A DNA stretch of 64,000 nt from an uncultured Bacteroidota bacterium. GTDB lineage: Bacteria; Bacteroidota; Bacteroidia; 2-12-FULL-35-15. The notes beneath the pieces were generated by a model. It did no database searches. It was not told the DNA's origin and saw nothing but the letters and a program-made list of their open reading frames with translations. Where the stretch lies: contig CAINDA010000041.1 of NCBI GenBank assembly GCA_903847205.1, forward strand, positions 62,001 through 126,000, given 5' to 3'. The first letter of the stretch is position 1. Every line of letters begins with the position of its first letter. Positions 55,853 to 63,987 of this stretch are shown here, in pieces. The position numbers and the translations under genes are program-made.

Positions 55853-56055
55853 CGTATTGAATTGGTTCCAGCAAACTGTTTTTTTTAATTATTTGCTGAT
55901 TTTAACCTTGCAGATTCATAATCCATAATATCTTGTGGAAGGAGAATCTTCAATGGGCTGCAGCAATATCCGTCTTCGCCAAAAAAGAGCTCTTCAGGAT
56001 GATCAGAAATGATTTATCGGAATCTCAAGATCGTATAAGAGAATTGATTTTACAG

Positions 56056-56151
56056 AATTTTCATCCTGAGCTTTTCGCGAGGAATCCTGCTGATTCATTG
56101 GTGTATGCTTAATATAAAAGATCCCTCGCGAAAAGCTCGGGATGACAGAAA
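56056..56151. repeat. Dispersed-type inverted repeat (CATCCYGAGCTTTTCGCGAGG)
   Basis: The left arm (56056-56086, containing CATCCTGAGCTTTTCGCGAG) and the right arm (56120-56151, complement CATCCCGAGCTTTTCGCGAG) match at almost all positions, with a 33-bp interior. The words TGTCATCCCGAG and GAGGGATC are familiar from dispersed palindromic repeats in many bacterial genomes (from memory). No transposase is present. Confidence 0.82.
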
Positions 56152-56224
56152 GGATGTTATTACAAGGAAGATGGGAATTGCGGAATTTCTTCAGCTGATT
56201 TTCAAATGAAATTTAAACAAACTC

Positions 56225-57139
56225 TCAAACAACAGTACTTTCGCCTTCAACAGCCAATACAGTATTTTTAAAAACTGACTGCGCTTCTTCCAGCAGCGGC
56301 TCTAAATTTTTGTAACGGGCTGAATAATGCCCGATCATTAATTTTTTTACATGGGCTTTTAGCGCGATGGTTCCTGCTTGTAATGCGGTAGTGTGAAATG
56401 TTTCTTTGGCACGTGCTGACATTTCATTCAAAAAAGTAGCTTCATGGTACAGCAGGTCAACATCTTTAATGTATTCGATGAGGCGCTCTTCATAGCAGGT
56501 ATCGGAACAATATGCATACGTGCGGGGCTCTTGTTTATTGTTTACGAGGCTGCTGTTCGGTATTAAATTCCCGTCAAGGCTGATAAAATCAGCACCGCTT
56601 TTTATGGCTAAAATCTGATTAAGGGGGATTTGATATTTTAGTATAACATCTTTTGAAATATTTGCCAGCAAAGGTTTTTCTTTAAATAAAAAACCGCAGC
56701 AGGGTATCCGATGATTCAAAACAATGGTTCTTACTTCCACTTTTTTATCCTCGAATATTAAATCATTATGAATGTATTTGTGCTGGTGATAAATAATTTT
56801 GAATTTTAAATAGGTCTGAGAATGTTTGAACTGAAGGTTAATTATTTCTTCAAGTTCAGCAGGACAGTATAAATCTAAATCGGCAGTTCTGCCAAGGAGA
56901 TGCATGCTGGAAAGCAGCCCTAATAGGCCAAGGTAATGATCGCCATGCAGGTGGCTGATGAAAACAGCATTGATACGCTGAAATTTAAGTTTAAATTTCC
57001 GCAGCTGTATCTGGGTGCCTTCTCCGCAGTCTATCAAAAAAAACCGCTCAGCTATGTTTAACAGCTGAGCGGTTGGATTTCTTGTAGATGTTGGGGTTGC
57101 ACTGCTGCAGCCTAAAATAGTTAATTCAAAGTTTTGCAT
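56225..57139 (-). CDS. rnz: Ribonuclease Z
   Basis: RNase Z cleaves the 3' trailer of tRNA precursors. This 304-aa metallo-beta-lactamase-fold protein has the metal motif SHLHGDHYLGLLGLL (His63, His65, Asp67, His68), FFLIDCGEGTQIQLRKF (about 33-49), YCSDTCYEE, LLYHEATFL and LMIGHYSARY. Length is typical of the short (bacterial) form. Its ATG overlaps the stop of the upstream T9SS gene by one base, so the two are probably co-translated. Confidence 0.96.
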   Translation of the reverse strand: MQNFELTILGCSSATPTSTRNPTAQLLNIAERFFLIDCGEGTQIQLRKFKLKFQRINAVFISHLHGDHYLGLLGLLSSMHLLGRTADLDLYCPAELEEIINLQFKHSQTYLKFKIIYHQHKYIHNDLIFEDKKVEVRTIVLNHRIPCCGFLFKEKPLLANISKDVILKYQIPLNQILAIKSGADFISLDGNLIPNSSLVNNKQEPRTYAYCSDTCYEERLIEYIKDVDLLYHEATFLNEMSARAKETFHTTALQAGTIALKAHVKKLMIGHYSARYKNLEPLLEEAQSVFKNTVLAVEGESTVV

Positions 57140-57912
57140 TATTTACCTGAAACAACCATTCTTTTTGTAATGGTGTTATCACCATTTTTAAGAGAATACA
57201 TATAAACTCCCGGGGTGAATGTTTGCGCATCTAATGTAATAGTATTAGATCCTTTGGCTGCTTTGTATTTATCAGCATACACAACAGCACCAAGCACATT
57301 GTAAACTTTAAATTCAACATCAGAAACACTTCCTGATAAATAATGAATTTCGGATATGCCGCTGAAAGGGTTAGGGAAATTCTGCTCTACTTCAAACTTT
57401 GTTAAATCAAGAGTTTCAATACCTGCAACAGCAGTTACAATGCTTTTGTATTGAACATTGGTTGCCTGAGTATAACCGAAATGCTGCGTAAAATAAAAAA
57501 CGTGAGGGGTTATATAAACAGTAATTATGTGATTCCAAACCTGAGTAGGAGTACCGGAAATTAAAATACAACCATGTGTATTTCCTCCAAAAGCACAGCG
57601 ATTGCCACCAAGGCCGGCACATTGATATGTTAAACCAGGAGCAAGTCCTCTAACACTATCAACAACCATTGAATCGATCATTGCTCCTGCTGTACCCCAA
57701 TGAGCGGCAGTAGCAGGAGTCATAATACTTAATGATTGGCTGTAAGCTACATTTAAAACACCGCTTGGAAGGCCATGGGCACTGTCTGGGCAGATGCCGT
57801 AATCAGTGCCCTGAGGGATACATGTTACATCTGGAGTACAGATTTGTGCGTAAGAGTTAATAAGGCCGGCTGCTGCAACTAAGAAAGTAACTGAGAGTAA
57901 TTTTTTTATCAT
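57139..57912 (-). CDS. Secreted cysteine-rich protein with T9SS sorting domain
   Basis: This 257-aa exported protein has a signal peptide ending in NSYAQ (residue 22). The mature part starts CTPDVTCIPQGTDYGIC, has further cysteines at CAGLGGNRCAFGGNTHGC (likely disulfides) and a putative Ig-like strand pattern (VAYSQSLSIMTP, ILISGTPTQVWNH). Residues of about 180-257 form the T9SS type A domain (FPNPFSGISEIHYLSG, GVYMYSLKNGDNT, KRMVVSGK). Function is unknown. It is translationally coupled to rnz by a one-base overlap. Confidence 0.83.
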   Translation of the reverse strand: MIKKLLSVTFLVAAAGLINSYAQICTPDVTCIPQGTDYGICPDSAHGLPSGVLNVAYSQSLSIMTPATAAHWGTAGAMIDSMVVDSVRGLAPGLTYQCAGLGGNRCAFGGNTHGCILISGTPTQVWNHIITVYITPHVFYFTQHFGYTQATNVQYKSIVTAVAGIETLDLTKFEVEQNFPNPFSGISEIHYLSGSVSDVEFKVYNVLGAVVYADKYKAAKGSNTITLDAQTFTPGVYMYSLKNGDNTITKRMVVSGK

Positions 57913-57988
57913 TTTTTTTTGTTTTAGGATTTTTTTATCGTGTAATTTTATTTTATAAATTCATCAAGGTTCACCAATTTATTTTTGG

Positions 57989-58015
57989 TTATTTAGATTG
58001 ATTTCAACAAAGGTA
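57989..58015 (-). promoter_or_regulatory. Promoter and leader motif of the T9SS/rnz operon
   Basis: On the minus strand TACCTTTG (58008-58015) is an exact -7 box. It is followed by GAAATCAATCTAAATAA, a close match to the AAATCAGTCTAAATAA leader seen at the TonB-receptor and LuxR-type genes. The start is about 95 nt downstream. Confidence 0.6.
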
Positions 58016-58088
58016 AAAATTTTAATTTTTAATTCCAATGAATTGAAAATAATTTTAATTCATTGGAAATAAAAAACGAATCAGGGAT

Positions 58089-58430
58089 TTATACTGCAAG
58101 TATTTCGGCAGCTTCGGGTACTGTGCTGGTAATATTTAAAATAGTATCTAACTGAGAAATTGAAATTAATTTTTTTACTGTATCCTGCAGCCCTGTTAAT
58201 ACAAATACCCCCTGACTGTTTTTACACAAGCGGTTAGCTACCAGAATGGCGCTTAAACCGGAGGAATCGCAGTAGCGTGTTTCGGATAAATCAATAATAA
58301 TATTTTTTACCCCGTCGGTATTCAGCACAACCAGCTCAGATTTAAGTGCGGGTGCTAAACTGCTGTCTAACTTTTCGGCATTCAGCCTGATTAAAGTATA
58401 GCTGTCTTTTTTTTCTACTAGAAAACTCAT
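58089..58430 (-). CDS. STAS-domain anti-sigma factor antagonist-like protein
   Basis: This 113-aa single STAS-domain protein has the fold and length of SpoIIAA/RsbV. IIIDLSETRYCDSSGLSAIL (about 44-63) contains the D-S-S-G motif, whose serine is phosphorylated by a cognate anti-sigma kinase in known members. No kinase or alternative sigma gene is nearby, so its partner must be elsewhere, and the regulated output is unknown. Confidence 0.88.
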   Translation of the reverse strand: MSFLVEKKDSYTLIRLNAEKLDSSLAPALKSELVVLNTDGVKNIIIDLSETRYCDSSGLSAILVANRLCKNSQGVFVLTGLQDTVKKLISISQLDTILNITSTVPEAAEILAV

Positions 58431-58961
58431 TGTGATTTTTTTTGTAAAAGTAGGGAATTTTTATGAACTACCGCGGATTACAGAGAAAAAATTGAAGCTG
58501 AAAGTATAGTTTATTGCTTCAGCAGTTTTTTCATTTACACATGTTCTGATCCAAAGCTATAAATCCATCGCATAGTCCCAAAATATAACCATGTGACCCA
58601 GCAGCGGGTTCACCCAATTTAATAATACTACCGTCCAGTTCGAAAGCGCGTCTGCGAAATTCCAATGCGCGTCCGTTCAATTCAAAGGGACGATTGCCCG
58701 GCGATAAAAGGCGTGCCTATAATTCAAAAAGGCGGGCGCCCAACGCAATAAGGCGGGTGCTCGGAACAAAAAGGCGGTCATCTTATTCAAAAAGGCGGAC
58801 GCCCGGAGCAAAAAGGCGGGCAGCTTATTCAAAAAGGCGAGCGCCGAAAAATAACTTTATTCCTTAATATTTATTGGAGTAATAATTTGTTTTATAATTA
58901 CGCTTGCAGAAATCAAATATAGAATACCTTTCTAAAAGTTTAATGACTTAAAAAAATTATT
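58431..58961. other. 531-bp gene-free divergent region with tandem array C
   Basis: This region lies between the divergent STAS and GNAT genes. Positions 58630-58839 are the third 21-bp array; degenerate traces of the same period may extend further left. The rest is AT-rich, with no usable ORF. A weak -7-like TACCTTTC lies near 58925. Confidence 0.7.
58630..58839. repeat. Tandem array C: 10 units of exactly 21 bp
   Basis: Ten consecutive units have no indels. Each unit ends in a conserved AAAAAGGCG-type block (ATTCAAAAAGGCG in the best copies), preceded by a more variable 10-12 bp. The array is visibly richer in G+C than its surroundings. One frame is open for about 40 codons but has no start codon. 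The consensus is unrelated to arrays A and B. Confidence 0.93.
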
Positions 58962-59501
58962 ATGAAATACATTTATGACGATAATTTAGAAACGGCAAGG
59001 CTAAGAACCCGCAAAGTGACTAAAAATGACATAAGTATTTGGGCGGATTTTTTTATAGATGAAGAAGCCGTAAAGTTTCTGCCTGTTTTGGAATTTTGTT
59101 CTGCTGAAGATACGGCAGCATATTGGATTGACAAGCAGTTGAATCGTTATGTTGACGAAAGATTCGGACTTCAGGCGCTCATTGAAAAAAGTACAAATAA
59201 CTTTATAGGCCTTTGCGGACTTTTATCACAAGAGATAGATGGGAAAATAGAAATAGAAGTAGGCTATCATATTTTAAAAAAATACTGGGGACAAGGTTTT
59301 GCTCCTGAGGCTTCAAAACTTTTTATTGATTATGCCTTTAAAAACAATCTGCAAGATTCAGTAATATCAATCATTGATAAGAATAATATAAAATCTCAAA
59401 GAGTTGCGGATAAAAACGGTTTGGTGATGGAAAAAGAAATAAAATGGTCAGATAAAGATGTTTATATTTATCGCATTATAAAGCGGGATTGGAAAAATTG
59501 A
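58962..59501 (+). CDS. GNAT-family N-acetyltransferase
   Basis: This 179-aa GNAT protein is of the Acetyltransf_3 type: LETARLRTRKVTKNDISIWA near the start, EIEVGYHILKKYWGQGFAPEASKLF (acetyl-CoA loop, about 106-125) and ISIIDKNNIKSQRVADKNGL toward the end. The substrate is unknown. Array C lies directly upstream, so any promoter is in or next to the array. Confidence 0.85.
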   Translation: MKYIYDDNLETARLRTRKVTKNDISIWADFFIDEEAVKFLPVLEFCSAEDTAAYWIDKQLNRYVDERFGLQALIEKSTNNFIGLCGLLSQEIDGKIEIEVGYHILKKYWGQGFAPEASKLFIDYAFKNNLQDSVISIIDKNNIKSQRVADKNGLVMEKEIKWSDKDVYIYRIIKRDWKN

Positions 59502-59622
59502 AATATATTTTGTTCGTCAAAATACCTGTTTCAGGGCCTTTTTATTGATCTGCCGAAATTAAAATTATCATTTATGAACAAATTTTATTTTTATTAATTC
59601 ATATTCTAATTTGTCCAGGCCA

Positions 59623-60417
59623 TTGAAAAAAATAATATTTCTGTTTTTCGCTCTTACTTTTTTTTCATTTGAGATATACTCACAGCCCGGGCCCAGTAAT
59701 ATGTATATGACTGTTTATGATAAACAAGGGAAGTTGCTGATACTAAAAAAGGATATTCAGTTGTTTTCTTATTCTCCAAAGAGTGAATACAAAATGGATG
59801 GTTTTCAGGCAGCCTATAATAATACTGCCTGCAAGGGCGATTCGGGACTTATCAGCGCAGCTATCATAATTGAAAGCCCTGAAAATAGTATCAGCATCAT
59901 TCATAAAAATGATACGATGAATATTTTCATAAAAAATTATACTGCCTACGGTTATGAACTATTTATTGACTCTGTGATTTTTTCTAAAGGCTGGTATCAA
60001 TTGAAAAATGAAAATACTGTAAGCTTTGATAACCTTGGGCAATGGGTTATCGATAATAAAATGAATTTAAAATATGATACTTGTTATACTAATTTAGCAA
60101 AAATGTCAGGAAGAAATATTATTCCTGCTGTTCCGGATTTTTCCAAATCATTTAAAAATAAAATCCCTCCTCCTTATGAAAAAAAAGAGGCTGAATCACC
60201 TTTGATTACTGTTTTAGCAGAAAATATAGAAATCAAAGACAGTTTAGGAATAAAATATTTTAAATATAAATTTCATTACGAAGGAAAAATATATTCAAAT
60301 ACATCAGTGCTTCCAAAGAACCTTAAAATGGGTTCGTTTTACCAGGTATTTATTTCTTTCGAAAAAAGTGAACCTTTGAAAATACTTGATATCAGGTCTT
60401 ATCCGCATGGGTATTAG
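59623..60417 (+). CDS. Secreted protein of unknown function (TTG start)
   Basis: This protein is about 264 aa and starts at TTG 59623. No ATG precedes the signal peptide. TTG at 59611 is an alternative, but 59623 gives the standard start-KK followed by a hydrophobic run (IIFLFFALTFFSFEIYSQ, end near 22). The rest has no recognised domain (QLFSYSPKSEYKMDGF, KNTVSFDNLGQWVI-like stretch, PPPYEKKEAESP). Expected location is periplasm or outer membrane. It is co-oriented with the next gene, 23 bp away. Confidence 0.6.
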   Translation: MKKIIFLFFALTFFSFEIYSQPGPSNMYMTVYDKQGKLLILKKDIQLFSYSPKSEYKMDGFQAAYNNTACKGDSGLISAAIIIESPENSISIIHKNDTMNIFIKNYTAYGYELFIDSVIFSKGWYQLKNENTVSFDNLGQWVIDNKMNLKYDTCYTNLAKMSGRNIIPAVPDFSKSFKNKIPPPYEKKEAESPLITVLAENIEIKDSLGIKYFKYKFHYEGKIYSNTSVLPKNLKMGSFYQVFISFEKSEPLKILDIRSYPHGY

Positions 60418-60440
60418 AATTTTTTTTAAATAAAAAGTAA

Positions 60441-60830
60441 ATGAACCTACTCGACAACATACCGCTTATTAAAGGGGAAATAGCAGACTATCAGTTCGAC
60501 AGCGACGGAATTTTATATTCATTCTCAAAAAGTCCCAAGCGGACAATTAAAAATATTTCAGAAAATATTGCATTAGTAAAACAGGTAACAGGCGGCAAAA
60601 AAGTTCCCTTACTGATTTACCTTTGCAAGTCGCCGGTGCCCGACAAAACCGCACGAAGTTTTTCGACAGAGCAGCTGCCAAATGTTTATACTGCAATGGC
60701 AATGGTTTCAAAGCCCGGGCTTTCAAAGTTAATAATGAATGTGCTTTTTAAATTTAAGAAACCGCCAATTCCAATGAAATCATTTTCGGATGATAAGCAG
60801 GCGAAGGAATGGCTGAAGCAATACCTTTAA
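60441..60830 (+). CDS. Small STAS/SEC14-like (DUF7793-type) protein
   Basis: This 129-aa soluble protein has the pattern IADYQFDSDGILYSFSKSP, then VPLLIYLCKSPVPDKTARSF (about 55-75), then AKEWLKQYL at the C-terminus. It resembles the small STAS/SEC14-like Bacteroidota proteins (DUF7793 type), in which a conserved core precedes a C-terminal AxxWL helix. Function is unknown. It follows the secreted-protein gene and is convergent with nth. Confidence 0.6.
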   Translation: MNLLDNIPLIKGEIADYQFDSDGILYSFSKSPKRTIKNISENIALVKQVTGGKKVPLLIYLCKSPVPDKTARSFSTEQLPNVYTAMAMVSKPGLSKLIMNVLFKFKKPPIPMKSFSDDKQAKEWLKQYL

Positions 60831-60970
60831 AATATAAAGGAGTTAGCAAATGAAAATTTTGATGCAGGAAACTAATCTCAATTTTAACTGCATTGCAGCA
60901 GAACTTTATATTTTTACAGCTTTGGGACCACTGACAGCAGGGCTGTTAGGGAAAATAATTCAGACAAGCA

Positions 60971-61615
60971 TCAGGCCTTTTGCAAATTTTCATAATATTT
61001 ACAAAACTTCTGCAATTGACAAATATCACATTTAGGCGAGCGTGCAATACATATATACCGGCCATGGAGAATTAACCAATGATGAAAAATTGCAATTTTT
61101 TCTTCGGGAATATTTTTCACCAGCTGTTTTTCTGTTTCTAAAGGTGTTGTTGATTTAGATGTTAAACCTAATCTGGCGGCTACTCTGAAAACATGCGTAT
61201 CAACGGCCATTGCAGGCTGTTTAAATACAACGGACGCAATTACATTTGCTGTTTTACGGCCTACACCGGGCAATTTTTGCAGGTCATTTATATCCGAAGG
61301 AATCTCTCCTTTAAAATCACCAGCCAGCATTTTTGCCATCCCGACTAAATGATTTGCTTTATTGTTTGGGTAACTGATGCTTTTGATATATTGAAACACT
61401 TCAACACTGCTGGCTGCAGCCATTACTTCGGGTGAAGGAAAAGCTTTAAACAAAGCGGGAGTTACCATATTTACACGCTTATCTGTACACTGAGCTGAAA
61501 GTATTACTGCAGTTAACAATTGAAATGGATTTTTATAATGCAGTTCAGTCTCTGCATTCGGCTGGTGTTTGCTGAAGTAAGCTGTTATTTTTTCGTAACG
61601 TTCTTTTTTTGTCAT
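60971..61615 (-). CDS. nth: Endonuclease III (DNA glycosylase/AP lyase)
   Basis: Nth removes oxidised pyrimidines in base-excision repair. The 214-aa protein has the helix-hairpin-helix LPGVGRKTANVI with catalytic Lys121, catalytic Asp139 in AVDTHVFRVA, and a C-terminal iron-sulfur loop with cysteines at 189, 196, 199 and 205 (C-x6-C-x2-C-x5-C). Length and motif order are standard. Confidence 0.97.
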   Translation of the reverse strand: MTKKERYEKITAYFSKHQPNAETELHYKNPFQLLTAVILSAQCTDKRVNMVTPALFKAFPSPEVMAAASSVEVFQYIKSISYPNNKANHLVGMAKMLAGDFKGEIPSDINDLQKLPGVGRKTANVIASVVFKQPAMAVDTHVFRVAARLGLTSKSTTPLETEKQLVKNIPEEKIAIFHHWLILHGRYICIARSPKCDICQLQKFCKYYENLQKA

Positions 61616-61711
61616 TTATGAACCAAGGTGATTTTATTTTTTTTCAAAGAACCTTTCTTATGTATCGGTAATACATATTTATTGTTGACCTATTTGAGAA
61701 AAATAATATTA

Positions 61712-63709
61712 TTAGTAATGCAGCAAACCCATCAATAATTTTTCAAATCTGGCTTTCGCTAAAAAATTTATTTCCAAATCTGCATTCATCGGTACAGGTG
61801 TATCTAAGCTCGCACAGCGAACAACGGGTGCATCTAATTTTTCAAAGCAGTGTTCAGAAATTACTGCTGACAGTTCTCCGCCTATTCCGCCAACCAAGGT
61901 GTCCTCATGCAGTATAATGGCTTTACCGGTTTTATTCACAGAGTTGATTACAGCTTCTTTATCATAAGGCAGCAGCGTCCGTAAATCAATTAAATCAGCT
62001 TTTATTTCTGGATGTTTAGCTAATATTTCTATCGCCCAGTGAACACCCAGACCGTATGTTACAATGGTTAAATCATCTCCTTCAAAAATCAATTTTGCCT
62101 TACCAAACGGGATGGTAAAATATTCATCGGGCACATCTTCAGAAATACTGCGGTAAAGTGCTTTATGTTCAAAAAACATAACTGGATTAGGATCTTCAAA
62201 AGCCGTTAGTAATAAACCTTTGGCGTCGCTTGGGAAAGCTGGATAAGCTACTTTCAGACCGGGAGTATGAACAAACCATGCTTCTGTGCTTTGCGAGTGA
62301 AACGGCCCTGCAGCCACACCTGCACCTGTAGGCATGCGCACAACAACTGCGGCATTCTGTCCCCAGCGGTAATGCGACTTAGCAAGGTTGTTGACTATCT
62401 GATTAAATCCTTCGGTAACAAAATCTGCAAACTGCATTTCTACCATTGCTTTCATCCCATTGATGGATAAACCAAAACCGCTCCCTACAATAGCAGCCTC
62501 GCACAACGGAGTATTCCTGACGCGTTTTTTGCCGAACTCTTCAGCAAAACCTTCTGTAATTTTAAATACACCTCCGTAGTCTGCAATATCCTGCCCCATC
62601 AATATTAAATCGGTGTGTTTCCGCATTGCTAAACGCAGTCCGTCGGAAATAGCATCAATAAAGCGTTTGCTGGTTTTACTGCCATTTGGTTTAATTTCGT
62701 TTAACACGAATGGAGCATACATATCATGCAGCTCCAGCTCTGTATCCGGAGGCGGAAGTGTTTCTGCAGATGCTGTTTCCAAGCCTTTTTCAATTTCTTC
62801 TTTTATTCCGGCACGGAAGTCTTCTATCATTTTTTCAGTTAATACGCCCTCTTCCAAAAGATATTTCTCGAAATTATTTAAAGGATCTTTTTGTCCCCAG
62901 ATTTCAAATAATTCTTTTGGGACGTATTTTGTGCCCGATGCTTCCTCATGGCCACGCATCCGAAAAGTCATCAATTCCAATAAAACAGGATGAGGATTTT
63001 TGCGGATAGATTCAGCCAAACGCTTAACAGTATCATATACTTCCAGCACATTGTTGCCATCCACCTGAACAGCTTCCATTCCGTAACCGATTCCTTTATC
63101 AATAAACTGTTTGCAGCGAAACTGCTCATTGCTGGGTGTTGACAGGCCGTACCCGTTATTCTCTACAGCAAATATAACCGGCAGGTCCCATACTGCTGCG
63201 GTATTTAATGATTCATGAAAATCTCCTTCACTTGCACCTCCGTCGCCGGTAAAAACTAAGGTTGCTTTTTTGTTCTCTTTTAAAATGTTACCCAGTGCAA
63301 TGCCGTCGGCAACACCCAGCTGAGGGCCAAGATGAGAGATCATGCCGATAATTTTATACTCTTGCGTGCCAAAATGAAAAGAACGGTCGCGGCCTTTTGT
63401 AAATCCCCCAGGTTTACCCTGAAACTGTGAAAATAACCTGTTCAATGGAATTTCACGTGATGTAAATACTCCAAGATTACGGTGCATAGGTAAAATATAT
63501 TCATCTTTTTCAAGCGCCATAGCAGCTCCCACAGATCCGGCTTCCTGTCCGATTCCTGAAAACCATTTAGAAATTTTCCCCTGGCGCAGCAGCAGCAGCA
63601 TTTTTTCCTCAATCATTCTCGGCTTTAAAACGCCCTTGTATAAAGCAATTAAAGTATCATCTTTATATTTTTTTCTATCGTATCGAATAGGGTCGGCTGC
63701 TGTGATCAT
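61712..63709 (-). CDS. Fused alpha-beta E1 component of a 2-oxoacid dehydrogenase complex
   Basis: This 665-aa thiamine-diphosphate enzyme joins E1-alpha and E1-beta in one chain. The alpha part (about 1-335) has WFSGIGQEAGSVGAAMAL and the TPP motif GDGGASEGDFHESLN (about 155-169) with VENNGYGLS. The beta part (about 345-665) has LILMGQDIADYGGVFKITEG, RMPTGAGVAAGPFHSQS and VPMNADLEINFL near the end. It decarboxylates a 2-oxoacid, most likely branched-chain or pyruvate-like. The E2 and E3 genes are not in the window. Confidence 0.92.
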   Translation of the reverse strand: MITAADPIRYDRKKYKDDTLIALYKGVLKPRMIEEKMLLLLRQGKISKWFSGIGQEAGSVGAAMALEKDEYILPMHRNLGVFTSREIPLNRLFSQFQGKPGGFTKGRDRSFHFGTQEYKIIGMISHLGPQLGVADGIALGNILKENKKATLVFTGDGGASEGDFHESLNTAAVWDLPVIFAVENNGYGLSTPSNEQFRCKQFIDKGIGYGMEAVQVDGNNVLEVYDTVKRLAESIRKNPHPVLLELMTFRMRGHEEASGTKYVPKELFEIWGQKDPLNNFEKYLLEEGVLTEKMIEDFRAGIKEEIEKGLETASAETLPPPDTELELHDMYAPFVLNEIKPNGSKTSKRFIDAISDGLRLAMRKHTDLILMGQDIADYGGVFKITEGFAEEFGKKRVRNTPLCEAAIVGSGFGLSINGMKAMVEMQFADFVTEGFNQIVNNLAKSHYRWGQNAAVVVRMPTGAGVAAGPFHSQSTEAWFVHTPGLKVAYPAFPSDAKGLLLTAFEDPNPVMFFEHKALYRSISEDVPDEYFTIPFGKAKLIFEGDDLTIVTYGLGVHWAIEILAKHPEIKADLIDLRTLLPYDKEAVINSVNKTGKAIILHEDTLVGGIGGELSAVISEHCFEKLDAPVVRCASLDTPVPMNADLEINFLAKARFEKLLMGLLHY

Positions 63710-63778
63710 AATTTGTTTGGATTAGTAACAGGGTAAAATTATTAAAAATTAACCAGCTGTTAAGGGAAATATTTTTTG

Positions 63779-63786
63779 TAATTTTG
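63779..63786 (+). promoter_or_regulatory. Bacteroidota -7 promoter box (TAATTTTG)
   Basis: The box is an exact TAnnTTTG match 24 nt before the small ORF at 63811. The -33 element is not clear. Confidence 0.5.
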
Positions 63787-63810
63787 AAACCCTTAAAACA
63801 GTATTTTAAA

Positions 63811-63948
63811 ATGATACAGCAGCTAATCATAGATATATTATTAATACTTGCCATTGCTTATGTTGGTTTTCGAATGTATAAGGGTATCAAAAAGAAGCAG
63901 GCCTGTGATAAATGTGTGTTGATGGATGCTGCAAAAAAAATTAAATAA
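63811..63948 (+). CDS. Small single-span membrane protein with CxxC
   Basis: This 45-aa ORF begins MIQQLIIDILLILAIAYVGF, one membrane helix, followed by a basic stretch (YKGIKKKQ) and ACDKCVLMDAAKKIK with a CxxC pair. The layout resembles small Cys-containing membrane proteins sometimes linked to iron transport (FeoB-associated type), but no iron genes are visible next to it. An exact -7 box precedes it, which supports it as a real gene. Confidence 0.55.
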   Translation: MIQQLIIDILLILAIAYVGFRMYKGIKKKQACDKCVLMDAAKKIK

Positions 63949-63987
63949 GTTAATTAAATTTAAATTTTTAAAAAACAAATTTCAAAC

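Larger units (their letters stand above)
55812..56224. other. 413-bp gene-free region with a promoter and a dispersed-type inverted repeat
   Basis: The left end holds the LuxR-type gene promoter (55845-55852). The right part holds an inverted repeat (56056-56151). No ORF of interest was found between them. Confidence 0.6.

Noticed and set aside
56225-57912. Frameshift or fusion between rnz and the T9SS gene
   Set aside because: The one-base stop-start overlap (TAATG) is ordinary translational coupling, and both proteins have complete termini.
60850-61035. 61-aa ORF with AAAGGAG just upstream of its ATG
   Set aside because: It overlaps the 3' end of nth on the other strand, has no family resemblance, and this phylum makes little use of such ribosome-binding sites. 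A genuine small gene cannot be fully excluded.
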